From Actinoplanes xinjiangensis (GTDB taxonomy: Bacteria; Actinomycetota; Actinomycetes; Mycobacteriales; Micromonosporaceae): 64,000 nt of DNA. This document shows positions 43,248-51,476 of the stretch, piece by piece (the first letter of the stretch is position 1; the number at the start of each line of letters is the position of its first letter). The position numbers and the translations under genes are program-made. The notes beneath the pieces were generated by a model. It was not told the origin of the DNA and did no database searches. It saw only the letters and a program-made list of their open reading frames with translations. The DNA lies in assembly GCF_003148685.1 (NCBI RefSeq), contig NZ_QGGR01000038.1, forward strand, positions 1 through 64,000, given 5' to 3'.

Positions 43248-44197
43248 ATGAAGGAACGGATCGTCTTCGGGTTCGGGGCGCACACCGACATCAGCGAGGG
43301 GCCGGAGCTGCTCCGGGCGGCGCAGCAGGCCGACCGGGACGGCCTAGACGTCTTCTCCCTGTCCGACCACCCCTATCTCGGCGGGCGGCTGGACGCGTAC
43401 GCGACGGTCGGTTCGTGCTCGGTGCCACCCGGCGGCTGGCCGGTTTCGCCAACGTCACCAATCTGCCCACCCGGCCTGCCGCCGTGCTGGCCCGCACCGT
43501 GACGTCGTTGTCCGCGCTGTCCGGTGGCCGCGTCGTGCTCGGCATGGGCGCCGGCGGCCGGTGGGACCGGATCAGCGACATGGGCGTGCCACGGTTGTCG
43601 CCGGGCGAGGCCGTCGACGCGTTCGAGGAGGCGATCCTCCTGGTGCGCAAGCTGTCCGGTGGTGGGCCTCCGGTCACCCACCACGGCCGCCACTACCGGG
43701 TCGAGGGCATCGAGCCGGCCCCGGTCGCCGCGCCTCCGGTGTGGACCGGCTCGGTCGGACCACGATCCCTAGCGGTGACCGGCCGGGTCGCCGACGGCTG
43801 GATCCCCGGTCATGCCGCCGATTGGCTCAGCGCGCGCTATCACAGCTCGCGGCCGGTGATCGACGACGCGGCGGCAGCGGTGGGCCGCGATCCCCGGCAC
43901 ATCCGGACCGTGTTCAACCTGCCTGGGCGGATCACCGACCGGCCGCTCGCCGCCCCGCGCGACAGGGACGGCCGATGGGCCGGTGGCTCCGCCGGTCAGT
44001 GGATCGAGGAGCTGACGTCGGCCGTCCTCGACCATGGTGCGTCCGGGTTCCTGCTTTTCTCCCCGTCCGGCGGCACTCCGGATCCGGCCTCGCTCGCCCG
44101 CTGGGGCGCGGACATCGTCCCGGCTGTCCGCGAGGCGGTGGATTCGCGGCGCGGCCCCGACATTCCGGCTCCGGGGCCCGGTGCAGATCGTGTCTGA
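43248..44197 (+). pseudogene. LLM-class F420-dependent oxidoreductase, frameshifted
   Basis: The start MKERIVFGFGAHTDIS to DHPYLGGRLDAYATVG is in one frame (43248 onward). The rest, FVLGATRRLAGFANVTNLPTRPAAVLARTVTSLSALSGGR and on to a normal C-terminus, is in another frame. Restoring one base near 43410 would join them into a luciferase-like monooxygenase of about 316 residues (GGRVVLGMGAGGRWDRI, SVGPRSLAVTGRVADGWIPG). Everything else is intact, so this is either a recent single-base deletion or an assembly error. The stop lies inside the first unit of a 63-bp repeat array. Confidence 0.85.
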
Positions 44198-44381
44198 CGG
44201 CGAGGCTTCACGGGGGTCGCCTTACGGCACCGGGCGGTCCTGGCCTCCTGCTGTTCTGACGGCGAGGCTGTCACGGGGGTCGCCCTACGGCACCGGGCGG
44301 TCCTGGCCTGCTGCTGTTCTGGCGGCCAGGCTGTCACGGGGGTCGCCCTACGGCACCGGGCGGTCCTGGCCTGCCTGCTTG
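44194..44381. repeat. 62-63-bp tandem repeat, three copies
   Basis: Units start at 44194, 44256 and 44319. They share GTCACGGGGGTCGCCCTACG and CACCGGGCGGTCCTGGCC and differ at only a few sites; copy 1 lacks one base. Each holds a short CGCCC/GGGCG hairpin. The array begins at the stop codon of the frameshifted oxidoreductase and ends at the SARP relic. The rest of 44198-44571 has no gene. Confidence 0.9.
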
Positions 44382-44477
44382 TTGCATGTCGGCCGGGTGA
44401 TCAGCACCGAGTGCCTGATCGATGCGATGTGGGGCCACGACCAGCCGGAGACGGCAGTTGCGGCCGACCAACGGTGA
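44374..44477 (+). pseudogene. SARP/AfsR-type regulator N-terminal fragment
   Basis: About 33 codons read CLLHVGRVISTECLIDAMWG then HDQPETAV and a stop. This matches the winged-helix end of SARP regulators (LLxxGRVVSxxxLIDALWGDxPP). Nothing before or after continues the gene, so it is a relic. The 63-bp repeat array abuts it directly. Confidence 0.6.
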
Positions 44478-44571
44478 GGCAATGCGCCCGGAGGCCATCC
44501 GAACGCACTGACGTCGACAGAGGTCGCCGACCGGCTGTCTCCAGCCGGTGGCGGCGGCGATCAACTGGTGA

Positions 44572-44859
44572 TCAGAAGGGGGGCGCGCCCTCTCCCATCA
44601 AAGCCAGCACGACGCCGCCCTTTCCCCTCTTCAGGCCCTGGACCACGACCTTGCCGGTGCTGCCGTCGGGCAGCTCCAGCGTGAAGGTCTTCCCGACCGC
44701 GTTCTTGGGTCCGTTGCCGGCACTGTTGGCGGGCCGGAAGTCACCCGCCCACGGCGGGGTCCCACCCTTGCGGGCCGGCTCGGCGAAGAGGGCGGCGGTG
44801 CCGGGGGTCCGGGTGCCGTCCGAGGAGAGAAGCTCTGAGGCGCTGCGATAGGTAGCCAT
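44572..44859 (-). CDS. Hypothetical protein, 95 aa
   Basis: A small soluble protein starting MATYRSASELLSSDG, with a beta-rich second half (KTFTLELPDGSTGKVVVQGLKRGKGGVVLALMG). No signal peptide or membrane segment. I do not recognise the family and see no strong ribosome site, though codon use fits. ATG 44859 is chosen over TTG 44868. Confidence 0.5.
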   Translation of the reverse strand: MATYRSASELLSSDGTRTPGTAALFAEPARKGGTPPWAGDFRPANSAGNGPKNAVGKTFTLELPDGSTGKVVVQGLKRGKGGVVLALMGEGAPPF

Positions 44860-45080
44860 ATACCGCAAGGTTATCGCGGACTGCCCCCGTTCGGTGCCGC
44901 GGCGACTGTGCCGTTCGACGAACGATCCCGAAAAGCGCCGCCGATCCCTTCGGGCTGCCCCCAGCTTGCGCCCCGCCCGGGCCGGAACGGGGGCACCGGA
45001 CCCGACGCTTACGGGGCGTGCCGGCAGGCGACGGGTATATGGGTGGACGCCCTCCGCCGATCGGTCTGATGATCCTGCCC

Positions 45081-45449
45081 ATGCGGGATGCGTGGATCGA
45101 TGTCTTCGCCCGGGTCGCGGAGTCCTACGACACCGTCGTCCCGTTCTTCAGCTCCTTCGGCCGGCTCATGGTCGCCGCGTTGCCGCCGCCGGCCGTGGGC
45201 GCACGGCTGCTCGACGTCGGCGCGGGCACCGGGGCGGTGGCGCTGACGGCCCGGCACCGCGGGTACGAGGTGTCCGCGGTCGACGGTTCGGCCGCGATGG
45301 TGACCCGGCTGTCCGCCTCGTTACCGGGCGTGCAGGTGGCGGACGCCGCGGCCCTGCCCTTCGGCGACACCACGTTCGTCGCCGACCTCGCCGACCGGCC
45401 GGAGATGCTGCTGCGCCGGGCGGCGGTGCTGTTCACGGCCCGCGCGTAG
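45081..45449 (+). pseudogene. Truncated class I SAM-dependent methyltransferase
   Basis: This 122-residue frame opens like a normal methyltransferase (MRDAWIDVFARVAESYDTVVPFF, then motif I LLDVGAGTGAVAL and YEVSAVDGSAAMV, motif II LPFGDTTF). It then runs straight into a C-terminal-looking stretch (ADLADRPEMLLRRAAVLFTARA). About 130-150 residues that normally include motifs III-IV and the substrate domain are missing. An in-frame internal deletion is the simplest explanation. It probably lacks activity. Confidence 0.65.
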
Positions 45450-45579
45450 GCCCCGTGTCGTCCAGAGTGTGAGCCATCGGATTCATCACCCCGCAGACGA
45501 GGCTCATGATGATGCCGGATGCGAGTACCGGGAGGTTCTGGAGTGGAGCGCAGCTCGATCCCCACAAGGGCTACCTGAA

Positions 45580-45921
45580 GTGACGACCCACGGAGAGCAT
45601 CGCATCCGTACGTGGCGGCGTCCGTCGGAGGTGACGCCGGGCTCGGCTGTCGCGCGTCAGCTGGACCTGATGAGGCGGCTGGTGGACGGTCACCTCACCG
45701 GGCCGGACTTCGCCCGCGCCTGGCTGGCGGCGCGCCGCGACCTCCTGCACGGCGGCGAGCGCGTCCGGGAACCGTTCGAACGCGCCCTGAGCGAGGTCTT
45801 CTACCTCCTCGACGACTATCCGATCGATCCGGCGCTGCGTTCTCCCGGCGACACCACCGACGAACAACTTCATCAGGGTGTACGCGACGCGCTGGCGAAA
45901 CTGGCCGATCTGGAACGCTGA
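45580..45921 (+). CDS. Colicin-immunity-like (Colicin D immunity domain) small protein
   Basis: This roughly 113-residue helical protein reads VARQLDLMRRLVDGHLTGPDFARAWLAARRD, then ALSEVFYLLDDYPIDPALR and TDEQLHQGVRDALAKL. This matches the four-helix colicin-immunity-like domain that is widespread in actinobacteria. Such genes often sit beside toxin genes, but no toxin is visible here. GTG at 45580 is a tentative start (AAGGG ten bases before); the frame is open to 45469. Confidence 0.6.
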   Translation: MTTHGEHRIRTWRRPSEVTPGSAVARQLDLMRRLVDGHLTGPDFARAWLAARRDLLHGGERVREPFERALSEVFYLLDDYPIDPALRSPGDTTDEQLHQGVRDALAKLADLER

Positions 45922-45976
45922 GGTGCTCCGGCAGGTCGCCGCCGAGGGACACCGTTGCTGCTAGCGTGTCGCATCG

Positions 45977-46723
45977 ATGGATGCAGCTGATTTCTATACC
46001 GGAATCGTCGTCGACGCCTATGCGAAGCTGAAATCGGCTCATTTCGACCCCGAGCCGTATGCGGAGTTCATCGCGGTGACGGGCCAGCCGGCTCTCGAGA
46101 TCGGCTGTGGGGACGGAGAGCCGCTCCTGGAGCTCGTCCGGCGTGGGCTCGACATCGACGGTCTGGACTCCTCCAGCGACATGCTCGAGCGCTGCCGGAT
46201 CAATGCCTCAGCGCTCGGCGTCGACGTCGCTCTGTACCACCAGAAGATGGAACAGCTGTCTCTGCCGCGACGGTATCGTTCCATCTATCTGGCGGGCCCG
46301 ACGTTCAATCTGCTGCCTGACGACTCGACGGCGCTCCAGGCTCTCCGTGCGATCCGGGAACACCTGACCACCGACGGCGCGGCGCTCATCCCGCTGTGGA
46401 TTCCGGACCCCACACCGCCGGAGGAACTGGGGCTGACGCGCGAAGCCTCCGAGGACGACGGTGCGGTGCTGCGCTATACGCCGCTCGCCGAGGTGTATGA
46501 CGAAGCGGCGCGGGTGCGGACGACCACCACCCGATACGAGCGCATCACCGCCACGGGTGTCGAGAGTGTCGAGCGCGCATGGGTTCTGCACTGGTACACC
46601 TCCGGATCCTTCGAGGCACTGTGCTCCGAAGCGGGGCTTCGGGTGACCGCGGTGACCGACGATGACGGCCACCCCGTCACGTCGGCAGCCACCGATTTCA
46701 TGGTCACCGTGCGACGAGGCTGA
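45977..46723 (+). CDS. Class I SAM-dependent methyltransferase
   Basis: This 248-residue enzyme has motif I ALEIGCGDGEPLLELVRRGLDIDGLDSS, motif II-like YRSIYLAGPTFNLLPDD and a mixed C-terminal domain with strands ending DFMVTVRRG. The overall shape is a Methyltransf_25-type enzyme acting on a small molecule. Substrate unknown. Start ATG 45977 with no clear ribosome site. Slightly lower GC than its neighbours. Confidence 0.85.
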   Translation: MDAADFYTGIVVDAYAKLKSAHFDPEPYAEFIAVTGQPALEIGCGDGEPLLELVRRGLDIDGLDSSSDMLERCRINASALGVDVALYHQKMEQLSLPRRYRSIYLAGPTFNLLPDDSTALQALRAIREHLTTDGAALIPLWIPDPTPPEELGLTREASEDDGAVLRYTPLAEVYDEAARVRTTTTRYERITATGVESVERAWVLHWYTSGSFEALCSEAGLRVTAVTDDDGHPVTSAATDFMVTVRRG

Positions 46724-46760
46724 CCGGGACCGGAACGCGTGACGGCGTCCCGGACCGGGC

Positions 46761-47654
46761 TCAGGAGGTGGCCGGGACGGTCTGGAGGAGGTTCAGCAGC
46801 AGGGCCAGGGGCGGCCAGCCGGTGCGCCCGGCGCGGACGACGGCGTACGTGCGCAGCACCGGCCCGGGGTCGCGCAGAGGCAGGAGGCGCACGCCGGTGC
46901 GGGTGGGCTGGTCGGCCGGGAGCAGGCCGACGCCCAGACCGGCCACGACCAGGTCCTGGAGCAGGAGCAGGCTGTCGGCGCGGTGGGTGACCAGCGGCTC
47001 GAAGCCGGCCATCCGGGCGATCGTGCGGACCACCTCCTCGTCCGCTGCGCCGCGGGAGTTGACTATCCATTCGGCGTCGCGGTAGCGGGTGAAGACCTCC
47101 GGGGCGGGTGCGTCCGGCAGCGGGTCGGCGGCCGGTACGCCCAGGGCCCACGGCGCCGACCACAGCGGACGTGCGGTGACCGAGCGGTCCAGTGGCGCGG
47201 GTGCGAGGTTGAAGTCGTAGGTGAGGGCCAGGTCGATGTCGTCCGACGCGATCAGGGCCAGGGCCTCGGTGGGTTCGTGTTCGTGGATGTGTACCCGTAC
47301 CCGGGGATGATCGACGGCCAGGGCGGCCGCGACCGGCATCAGTGATCGCCGGATGGCCGTGCCGAAACCGGCGACGCGCAGCGTCCCGGCGGGTTCCGCG
47401 GCGGGGTCCAGGTCGAGTCTCGCGGCTTCCAGGGCGGCCAGAATCGTCACCGCGTGCTCGGCGAGCCGCCGGCCGGCCGGGGTGAGTCGCACGCGACGGC
47501 CCTCCGGCTCGACGAGCGGGGTTCCCGCTTCGCGGCTGAGCGCGGCGATCTGCTGGGAGACCGTCGAGGTGGTGGTGTACATCTCATCGGCGACCGCTCG
47601 CATCGACCCGAGACGGGACAGCATCAGCAGAGTCTCCAGGCGGCGTACGTCCAT
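46761..47654 (-). CDS. LysR-family transcriptional regulator
   Basis: This 297-residue regulator has the N-terminal winged helix (MDVRRLETLLMLSRLGSMRAVADEMYTTTSTVSQQIAALSREAGTPL, split as HTH) and a periplasmic-binding-like effector domain (GTLRVAGFGTAIRRSLMPVAAAL, ALIASDDIDLALTYDFN, GLGVGLLPADQPTR). It is divergent from an EamA exporter gene with 84 bp between starts, so it very probably regulates that exporter. Confidence 0.9.
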   Translation of the reverse strand: MDVRRLETLLMLSRLGSMRAVADEMYTTTSTVSQQIAALSREAGTPLVEPEGRRVRLTPAGRRLAEHAVTILAALEAARLDLDPAAEPAGTLRVAGFGTAIRRSLMPVAAALAVDHPRVRVHIHEHEPTEALALIASDDIDLALTYDFNLAPAPLDRSVTARPLWSAPWALGVPAADPLPDAPAPEVFTRYRDAEWIVNSRGAADEEVVRTIARMAGFEPLVTHRADSLLLLQDLVVAGLGVGLLPADQPTRTGVRLLPLRDPGPVLRTYAVVRAGRTGWPPLALLLNLLQTVPATS

Positions 47655-47738
47655 GCCGTCATTGTTAAGCCTGCACGAACGGTATGTACACCATCGTCAT
47701 GTGGACGCGAACGGTTTCCGGGCCGTCTACTACCGGAC

Positions 47739-48656
47739 ATGACCGTTCTCGCCTCGCCGCCCCGGAGCGCGGCCCGCACCGGCACGGCCTTCGCCGTCGC
47801 CTCGATGACCTGTGTGCAACTCGGCCTCGCCGTCTCGGTCGATCTGGCCGGGCAGATCGGCGCGCTCGGCGTCGCGTGGCTGCGGCTGGCCTGGGCGGGC
47901 CTGATCCTGGTGGTTCTGGCCCATCCGGCCGTGACCGCGGCGATCCGGTCCGCGGCCGGCCGGCTCACCCGCCGGGCGACGGCACCCGCGGGCCGGGCCG
48001 GTAGCCGGATCAGCCGCTCGGGGCTGATCGGGGCGGTCGCGCTGGGTGTCGTCACCGCCGGGGTGACGTTGCTGTTCATGCTGGCGGTGGCGCGGCTGCC
48101 GCTCGGTACCGCGAGCGCTCTGGAGTTCCTCGGCCCGCTCGGGGTGGCGGTCTTCCGCGGCCGGCGTCTGCTCTGGCCGCTGCTGGCCGGGGCCGGTGTG
48201 CTGCTGCTGACGTCGCCGTGGCACGGTGACGTCGACCTTCTCGGTGTCGCGTACGCGCTGGGGGCGGCCGTCTGCTGGGCCGCCTACATCCTGCTCACCC
48301 AGCATGTCGGGGACGAGGTGTCCGGGATCCGGGGTCTGGCGATCTCGATGCCGGTGGCCGGCCTGGTCGCGACCCTGGTGGCGGCTCCGTCGGCGATCGG
48401 GATGCTGACGCCGCAGATCGTGGTGACCGGCCTGTTCCTGGCGGTGCTGCTGCCGGTGGTGCCGTTCGTCCTGGAGTTCCTGGCGCTGCGCCGGCTGACG
48501 ACGGCCGCCTTCGGCACCCTGATGAGCCTGGAACCGGCGATCGCCGTAGTGGTCGGCTTCGGCCTGCTGCATCAGGCTCCCGGCTGGGCGGCCCTCGCCG
48601 GTATCGCCCTGGTCGTCACGGCCGGCGTGGGCGCCGAACGGGCGGGCGCCCGCTGA
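47739..48656 (+). CDS. EamA/DMT-family transporter (RhtA-like)
   Basis: This 305-residue protein has ten hydrophobic helices in two EamA repeats (SVDLAGQIGALGVAWLRLAWAGLIL; AVCWAAYILLTQHVGDEVSGIRG; LMSLEPAIAVVVGFGLLHQ). RhtA-group members export threonine, homoserine or other amino acids and analogues. ATG 47739. Divergent partner of the LysR regulator. Confidence 0.88.
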   Translation: MTVLASPPRSAARTGTAFAVASMTCVQLGLAVSVDLAGQIGALGVAWLRLAWAGLILVVLAHPAVTAAIRSAAGRLTRRATAPAGRAGSRISRSGLIGAVALGVVTAGVTLLFMLAVARLPLGTASALEFLGPLGVAVFRGRRLLWPLLAGAGVLLLTSPWHGDVDLLGVAYALGAAVCWAAYILLTQHVGDEVSGIRGLAISMPVAGLVATLVAAPSAIGMLTPQIVVTGLFLAVLLPVVPFVLEFLALRRLTTAAFGTLMSLEPAIAVVVGFGLLHQAPGWAALAGIALVVTAGVGAERAGAR

Positions 48657-48704
48657 CGGTCCCTCGCCGGCGGTGCCGGTGCAGCGAAGCCGGGTGGGAG
48701 CGGC

Positions 48705-49499
48705 ATGTTGATCGGCCGCGCTTCGGGGAATCAACCGCCCATGGCGGTGATACTGATGACCGGGGCCTCCGGCCGGATCGGCACCCTGCTCCGGAAACGG
48801 CTGGCACACCACGAGCTGCGTCTGACCGATCTGAGGCCCGACGACGGCGTCGCGGCACTGGACGTGACCGACGGCGCGGCCGTGCGGCGGGCCGCGCGGG
48901 GCGCCGACGCGATCCTGCATCTGGGCGGCATCGCCGACGAACAGTCCTTCGAGGACGTGCTGGCCGCGAACGTCCGCGGTACCGAAGGGGTGCTGTCCGG
49001 GGCCCACCACGCCGGCGTGCCCCGGGTGATCATCGCGTCCAGCAACCACGCGGCCGGTCTGTGGTCCCGCGATGAGGCCGGCCCCGGCGGTCTCGCCGAC
49101 GACGTGTCCCCGCGCCCGGACTCCTACTACGGCTGGAGCAAGGCCGCGATCGAGTCGCTGGCCCGTCTGCACCACGAGCGTGACGGCCTGCACGTCGTCT
49201 GCCTGCGGATCGGCAGATGCGCCGACCGGCCGTCGACTCCCCGCGAGCTGGCGGTGTGGCTGTCACCGGACGACATGGCGAGGCTGGTCGAGGCGTCGCT
49301 GACCGCGACGGGCTGGCACGTGGTCTGGGGTGTCTCGGCGAACACCCGGCGCTGGTGGTCGGCGGCGGGCGGCCGGGCGATCGGCTACCGGCCGCTGGAC
49401 GACGCCGAGGACTGGGCGGCCGAGGTGGGGGAGCCGGACCCGGGGAGTACGGCGGACCGCCTCGTGGGCGGGGGTATCCCGGGAACCCGGACGAAATAG
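48705..49499 (+). CDS. NAD-dependent epimerase/dehydratase family protein (uronate-dehydrogenase-like)
   Basis: This roughly 264-residue extended SDR has the nucleotide motif MTGASGRIGTLL near residues 17-30, ALDVTDGAAV, a conserved HLGGIADEQSFEDVLAANVRGT region, SSNHAAG and the active-site YYGWSK (Tyr, Lys). This wording is close to uronate dehydrogenases that oxidise galacturonate or glucuronate. GGGAG four bases before ATG 48705 supports that start; family N-termini fit ATG 48741 better. Confidence 0.82.
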   Translation: MLIGRASGNQPPMAVILMTGASGRIGTLLRKRLAHHELRLTDLRPDDGVAALDVTDGAAVRRAARGADAILHLGGIADEQSFEDVLAANVRGTEGVLSGAHHAGVPRVIIASSNHAAGLWSRDEAGPGGLADDVSPRPDSYYGWSKAAIESLARLHHERDGLHVVCLRIGRCADRPSTPRELAVWLSPDDMARLVEASLTATGWHVVWGVSANTRRWWSAAGGRAIGYRPLDDAEDWAAEVGEPDPGSTADRLVGGGIPGTRTK

Positions 49500-49571
49500 G
49501 TGGCGCCGGGACCGTACGACTGGTGGAATGGGCGCTTCGGCAACCCAGCGATCAAGAAAGGAGGGCGAGCC

Positions 49572-49619
49572 ATGTACCGCACGACATACCCGCTCACCTC
49601 CTGCCGGGCACAGGGCTGA
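49572..49619 (+). CDS. 15-codon leader ORF upstream of the GNAT gene
   Basis: ATG 49572 follows AAAGGAGG, the strongest Shine-Dalgarno in the area, and reads MYRTTYPLTSCRAQG then TGA. The stop lies inside a potential hairpin (GCCGGG 49603-49608 with CCCGGC 49627-49632, plus inner GGCT/AGCC). The next gene has only a TTG start 46 bp further on. This looks like a leader peptide for translational or transcriptional attenuation. Confidence 0.45.
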   Translation: MYRTTYPLTSCRAQG

Positions 49620-49632
49620 CCAGCCTCCCGGC
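49603..49632 (+). promoter_or_regulatory. Possible attenuator hairpin
   Basis: Outer GCCGGG/CCCGGC and inner GGCT/AGCC pairs enclose the stop codon of the leader ORF. A ribosome on the leader would disrupt it. Confidence 0.4.
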
Positions 49633-49665
49633 CACGGAGTGGGCGCCTCTGATCTGGAGAACGCC

Positions 49666-50550
49666 TTGACACCGTTGACCATCCGTCCCGCCGTCATGCC
49701 CGGCGAGCTGGATCTCTTCAACTCCTTCCCGTACCCCCTGAACGTGGAGATCGCCGGCGACCTGGCCGCCGGCCGCCGACGTCCGGAGTGGCTGTGGCTG
49801 GCCCTGCGCGGCGACCGGGTGACCGCCCGGGCCGCCTGGTGGTCCCGCCCCGGCGACGAACATCCGCTGGTCATGGACTTCCTCGACGTGGCCGACGGCC
49901 ACCTCGACGACGCGGTCCAGCTGGTACGGGCCGCGCTGCCCGATCCCGCGCCCGAGTTCACCCGCTTCCTCCCGCCGGACTGGCGGCGGTCCGGCTCCGA
50001 CACGTGGATGTCGGTGCTGGAGGAGTGCGGGGCGAAACCGTTCGTGGAGCGGTTGCGCCTGCAGTGGGAGCCGGGCACCCCGGTTCCGGCGCCGTCCGGC
50101 CGTCTGACGTTCCGCCCGGCCGGCGACGGCGAACTGATCGATCTGATGACGCTGGTGCTGGAGGGCTCCCTGGACGCCCACAGCCGTGACGAGCTGACCC
50201 GGATGACCCCCCGCGAGTGCGCCGAGGAGCAGTTCCGTACGGAACTGACCCAATACCCCAGTCCCCGGGAGTGGTGGCGGATCGCGGCACTGCCGGACGG
50301 CGACCCGGTCGGGTTCGTGATCCCGGCGCACAACGGCTACAACCCGATCATCGCCTACATCGGGATCGTCCCGGCGCACCGCGGCCGCGGCCACATCGAC
50401 GACCTGCTCGCCGAGGGCACCCGCATCCTCGCGGCCGAGGACGTGCCCCGGATCCGCGCGGCCACCGACGTCGGCAACGTCCCGATGGCGGCCGCGTTCG
50501 CCCGGGCCGGCTACCGCACGTTCCAGCGTCAGGTCGACATGATCTGGTAG
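49666..50550 (+). CDS. GNAT family N-acetyltransferase, tandem-domain size
   Basis: This 294-residue protein is long for a GNAT. The N-terminal half is a degenerate acetyltransferase-like domain (ALRGDRVTARAAWWSRPGDEHPLVMDFLDV), and the C-terminal half carries the acetyl-CoA site (IAYIGIVPAHRGRGHIDDLLAEGTRIL) and the late ATDVGNVPMAAAFARAGY motif. TTG at 49666 follows TGGAGA and begins the conserved N-terminus. The substrate is unknown. The aminotransferase gene follows after 4 bp. Confidence 0.85.
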   Translation: MTPLTIRPAVMPGELDLFNSFPYPLNVEIAGDLAAGRRRPEWLWLALRGDRVTARAAWWSRPGDEHPLVMDFLDVADGHLDDAVQLVRAALPDPAPEFTRFLPPDWRRSGSDTWMSVLEECGAKPFVERLRLQWEPGTPVPAPSGRLTFRPAGDGELIDLMTLVLEGSLDAHSRDELTRMTPRECAEEQFRTELTQYPSPREWWRIAALPDGDPVGFVIPAHNGYNPIIAYIGIVPAHRGRGHIDDLLAEGTRILAAEDVPRIRAATDVGNVPMAAAFARAGYRTFQRQVDMIW

Positions 50551-50554
50551 CCGT

Positions 50555-51331
50555 GTGACCCACGTCGAGATCAACGGTGCCGCGCCGGCCGTCGAGGCGC
50601 TGCACCGGGCCGCCGCCTGGGGGTTCGGCCACTACACGTCCATGCAGGTGCGTGGACGTGCGGTGGCCGGCCTCGACCTGCATCTGGCCCGGCTGCGCGA
50701 GGCGTCCGCGGAGTTGTTCCCGGACGACCCCGCGCCGCCGGACGACACGATCACCGCGCTGATCAGCCACGCCCTGCGCGACGAGCGGGACGCCTCGGTG
50801 CGGGTCACGGTGCTGCCCGGCATGGACGTCATGGTGTCGGTGGACGCCCCGGCCCCGGACGTCCCACGACCGCCGCTGCGGGTGCGCACGGTTCAGTTCG
50901 AACGGCAGCTGCCGCACCTCAAGCACTGCGGCACCCTCGCGCAGACCCACCAGGCCCTGGCGGCGAGACGGGCCGGATTCGACGACGTGCTGTTCCTCGG
51001 CCGTGAGGGGCTGATCTGCGAGGGCTCGGTCTGGAACGTGGTCTTCTGGGACGGCGACCGCGTCGTCTGGCCGGCGGCCCCGATGCTGGCCGGCATCACC
51101 ATGCGGGTCCTGCGCCGCACCCTGACCGATCTCGGCCTCCCGCAGACCGAACGGCCGCTCCCGCTCGGCGCGACGACCGGCCTCCCGGCCGCGGCGGCGA
51201 CCAACTCGCATCTCCCCGACCAGGCGATCCAATCGATCGACGAGATCGACTTCCCGGCGTACGGCCACCTGACCGCCCTGCTGCGCCGAGCCTGGAACGA
51301 AGTCCCGTGGCAGGCCCTTCCGCCGCGCTGA
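50555..51331 (+). CDS. Class IV (branched-chain/ADCL-like) aminotransferase
   Basis: This 258-residue PLP enzyme has LPHLKHCG near the PLP-binding Lys, FDDVLFLGREGLICEGSVWNVVFW with the phosphate-cup and Glu motif, and GITMRVLRRTL. It belongs to fold-type IV, which covers branched-chain and D-amino acid transaminases and ADC lyase. The substrate cannot be set. GTG at 50555, 4 bp after the GNAT stop, so the two form one transcript. Confidence 0.85.
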   Translation: MTHVEINGAAPAVEALHRAAAWGFGHYTSMQVRGRAVAGLDLHLARLREASAELFPDDPAPPDDTITALISHALRDERDASVRVTVLPGMDVMVSVDAPAPDVPRPPLRVRTVQFERQLPHLKHCGTLAQTHQALAARRAGFDDVLFLGREGLICEGSVWNVVFWDGDRVVWPAAPMLAGITMRVLRRTLTDLGLPQTERPLPLGATTGLPAAAATNSHLPDQAIQSIDEIDFPAYGHLTALLRRAWNEVPWQALPPR

Positions 51332-51368
51332 CACCGATGCCGTGCCGGGTGTCCTGGAACTCAATACT

Positions 51369-51378
51369 TGGCTAGCCA
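51369..51378. promoter_or_regulatory. MarR half-operator palindrome
   Basis: TGGCTAGCCA, a perfect 10-bp palindrome 23 bp upstream of a larger one that shares its CTAGCCACA core. Confidence 0.5.
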
Positions 51379-51391
51379 CACATTCGCTGCT

Positions 51392-51417
51392 ACGTTATGT
51401 GTCTAGCCACATAACGT
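51392..51417. promoter_or_regulatory. MarR-type operator upstream of OYE gene
   Basis: ACGTTATGTG and CACATAACGT form a perfect 10-bp inverted repeat around TCTAGC, 59 bp before the OYE start. The encoded MarR regulator two genes on is the likely binder. Confidence 0.75.
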
Positions 51418-51476
51418 GGTGCCGCCCGTTCCACCCCCGATCCCCTCCGCCCATCACCGAACCGAAGGAACCCCTC

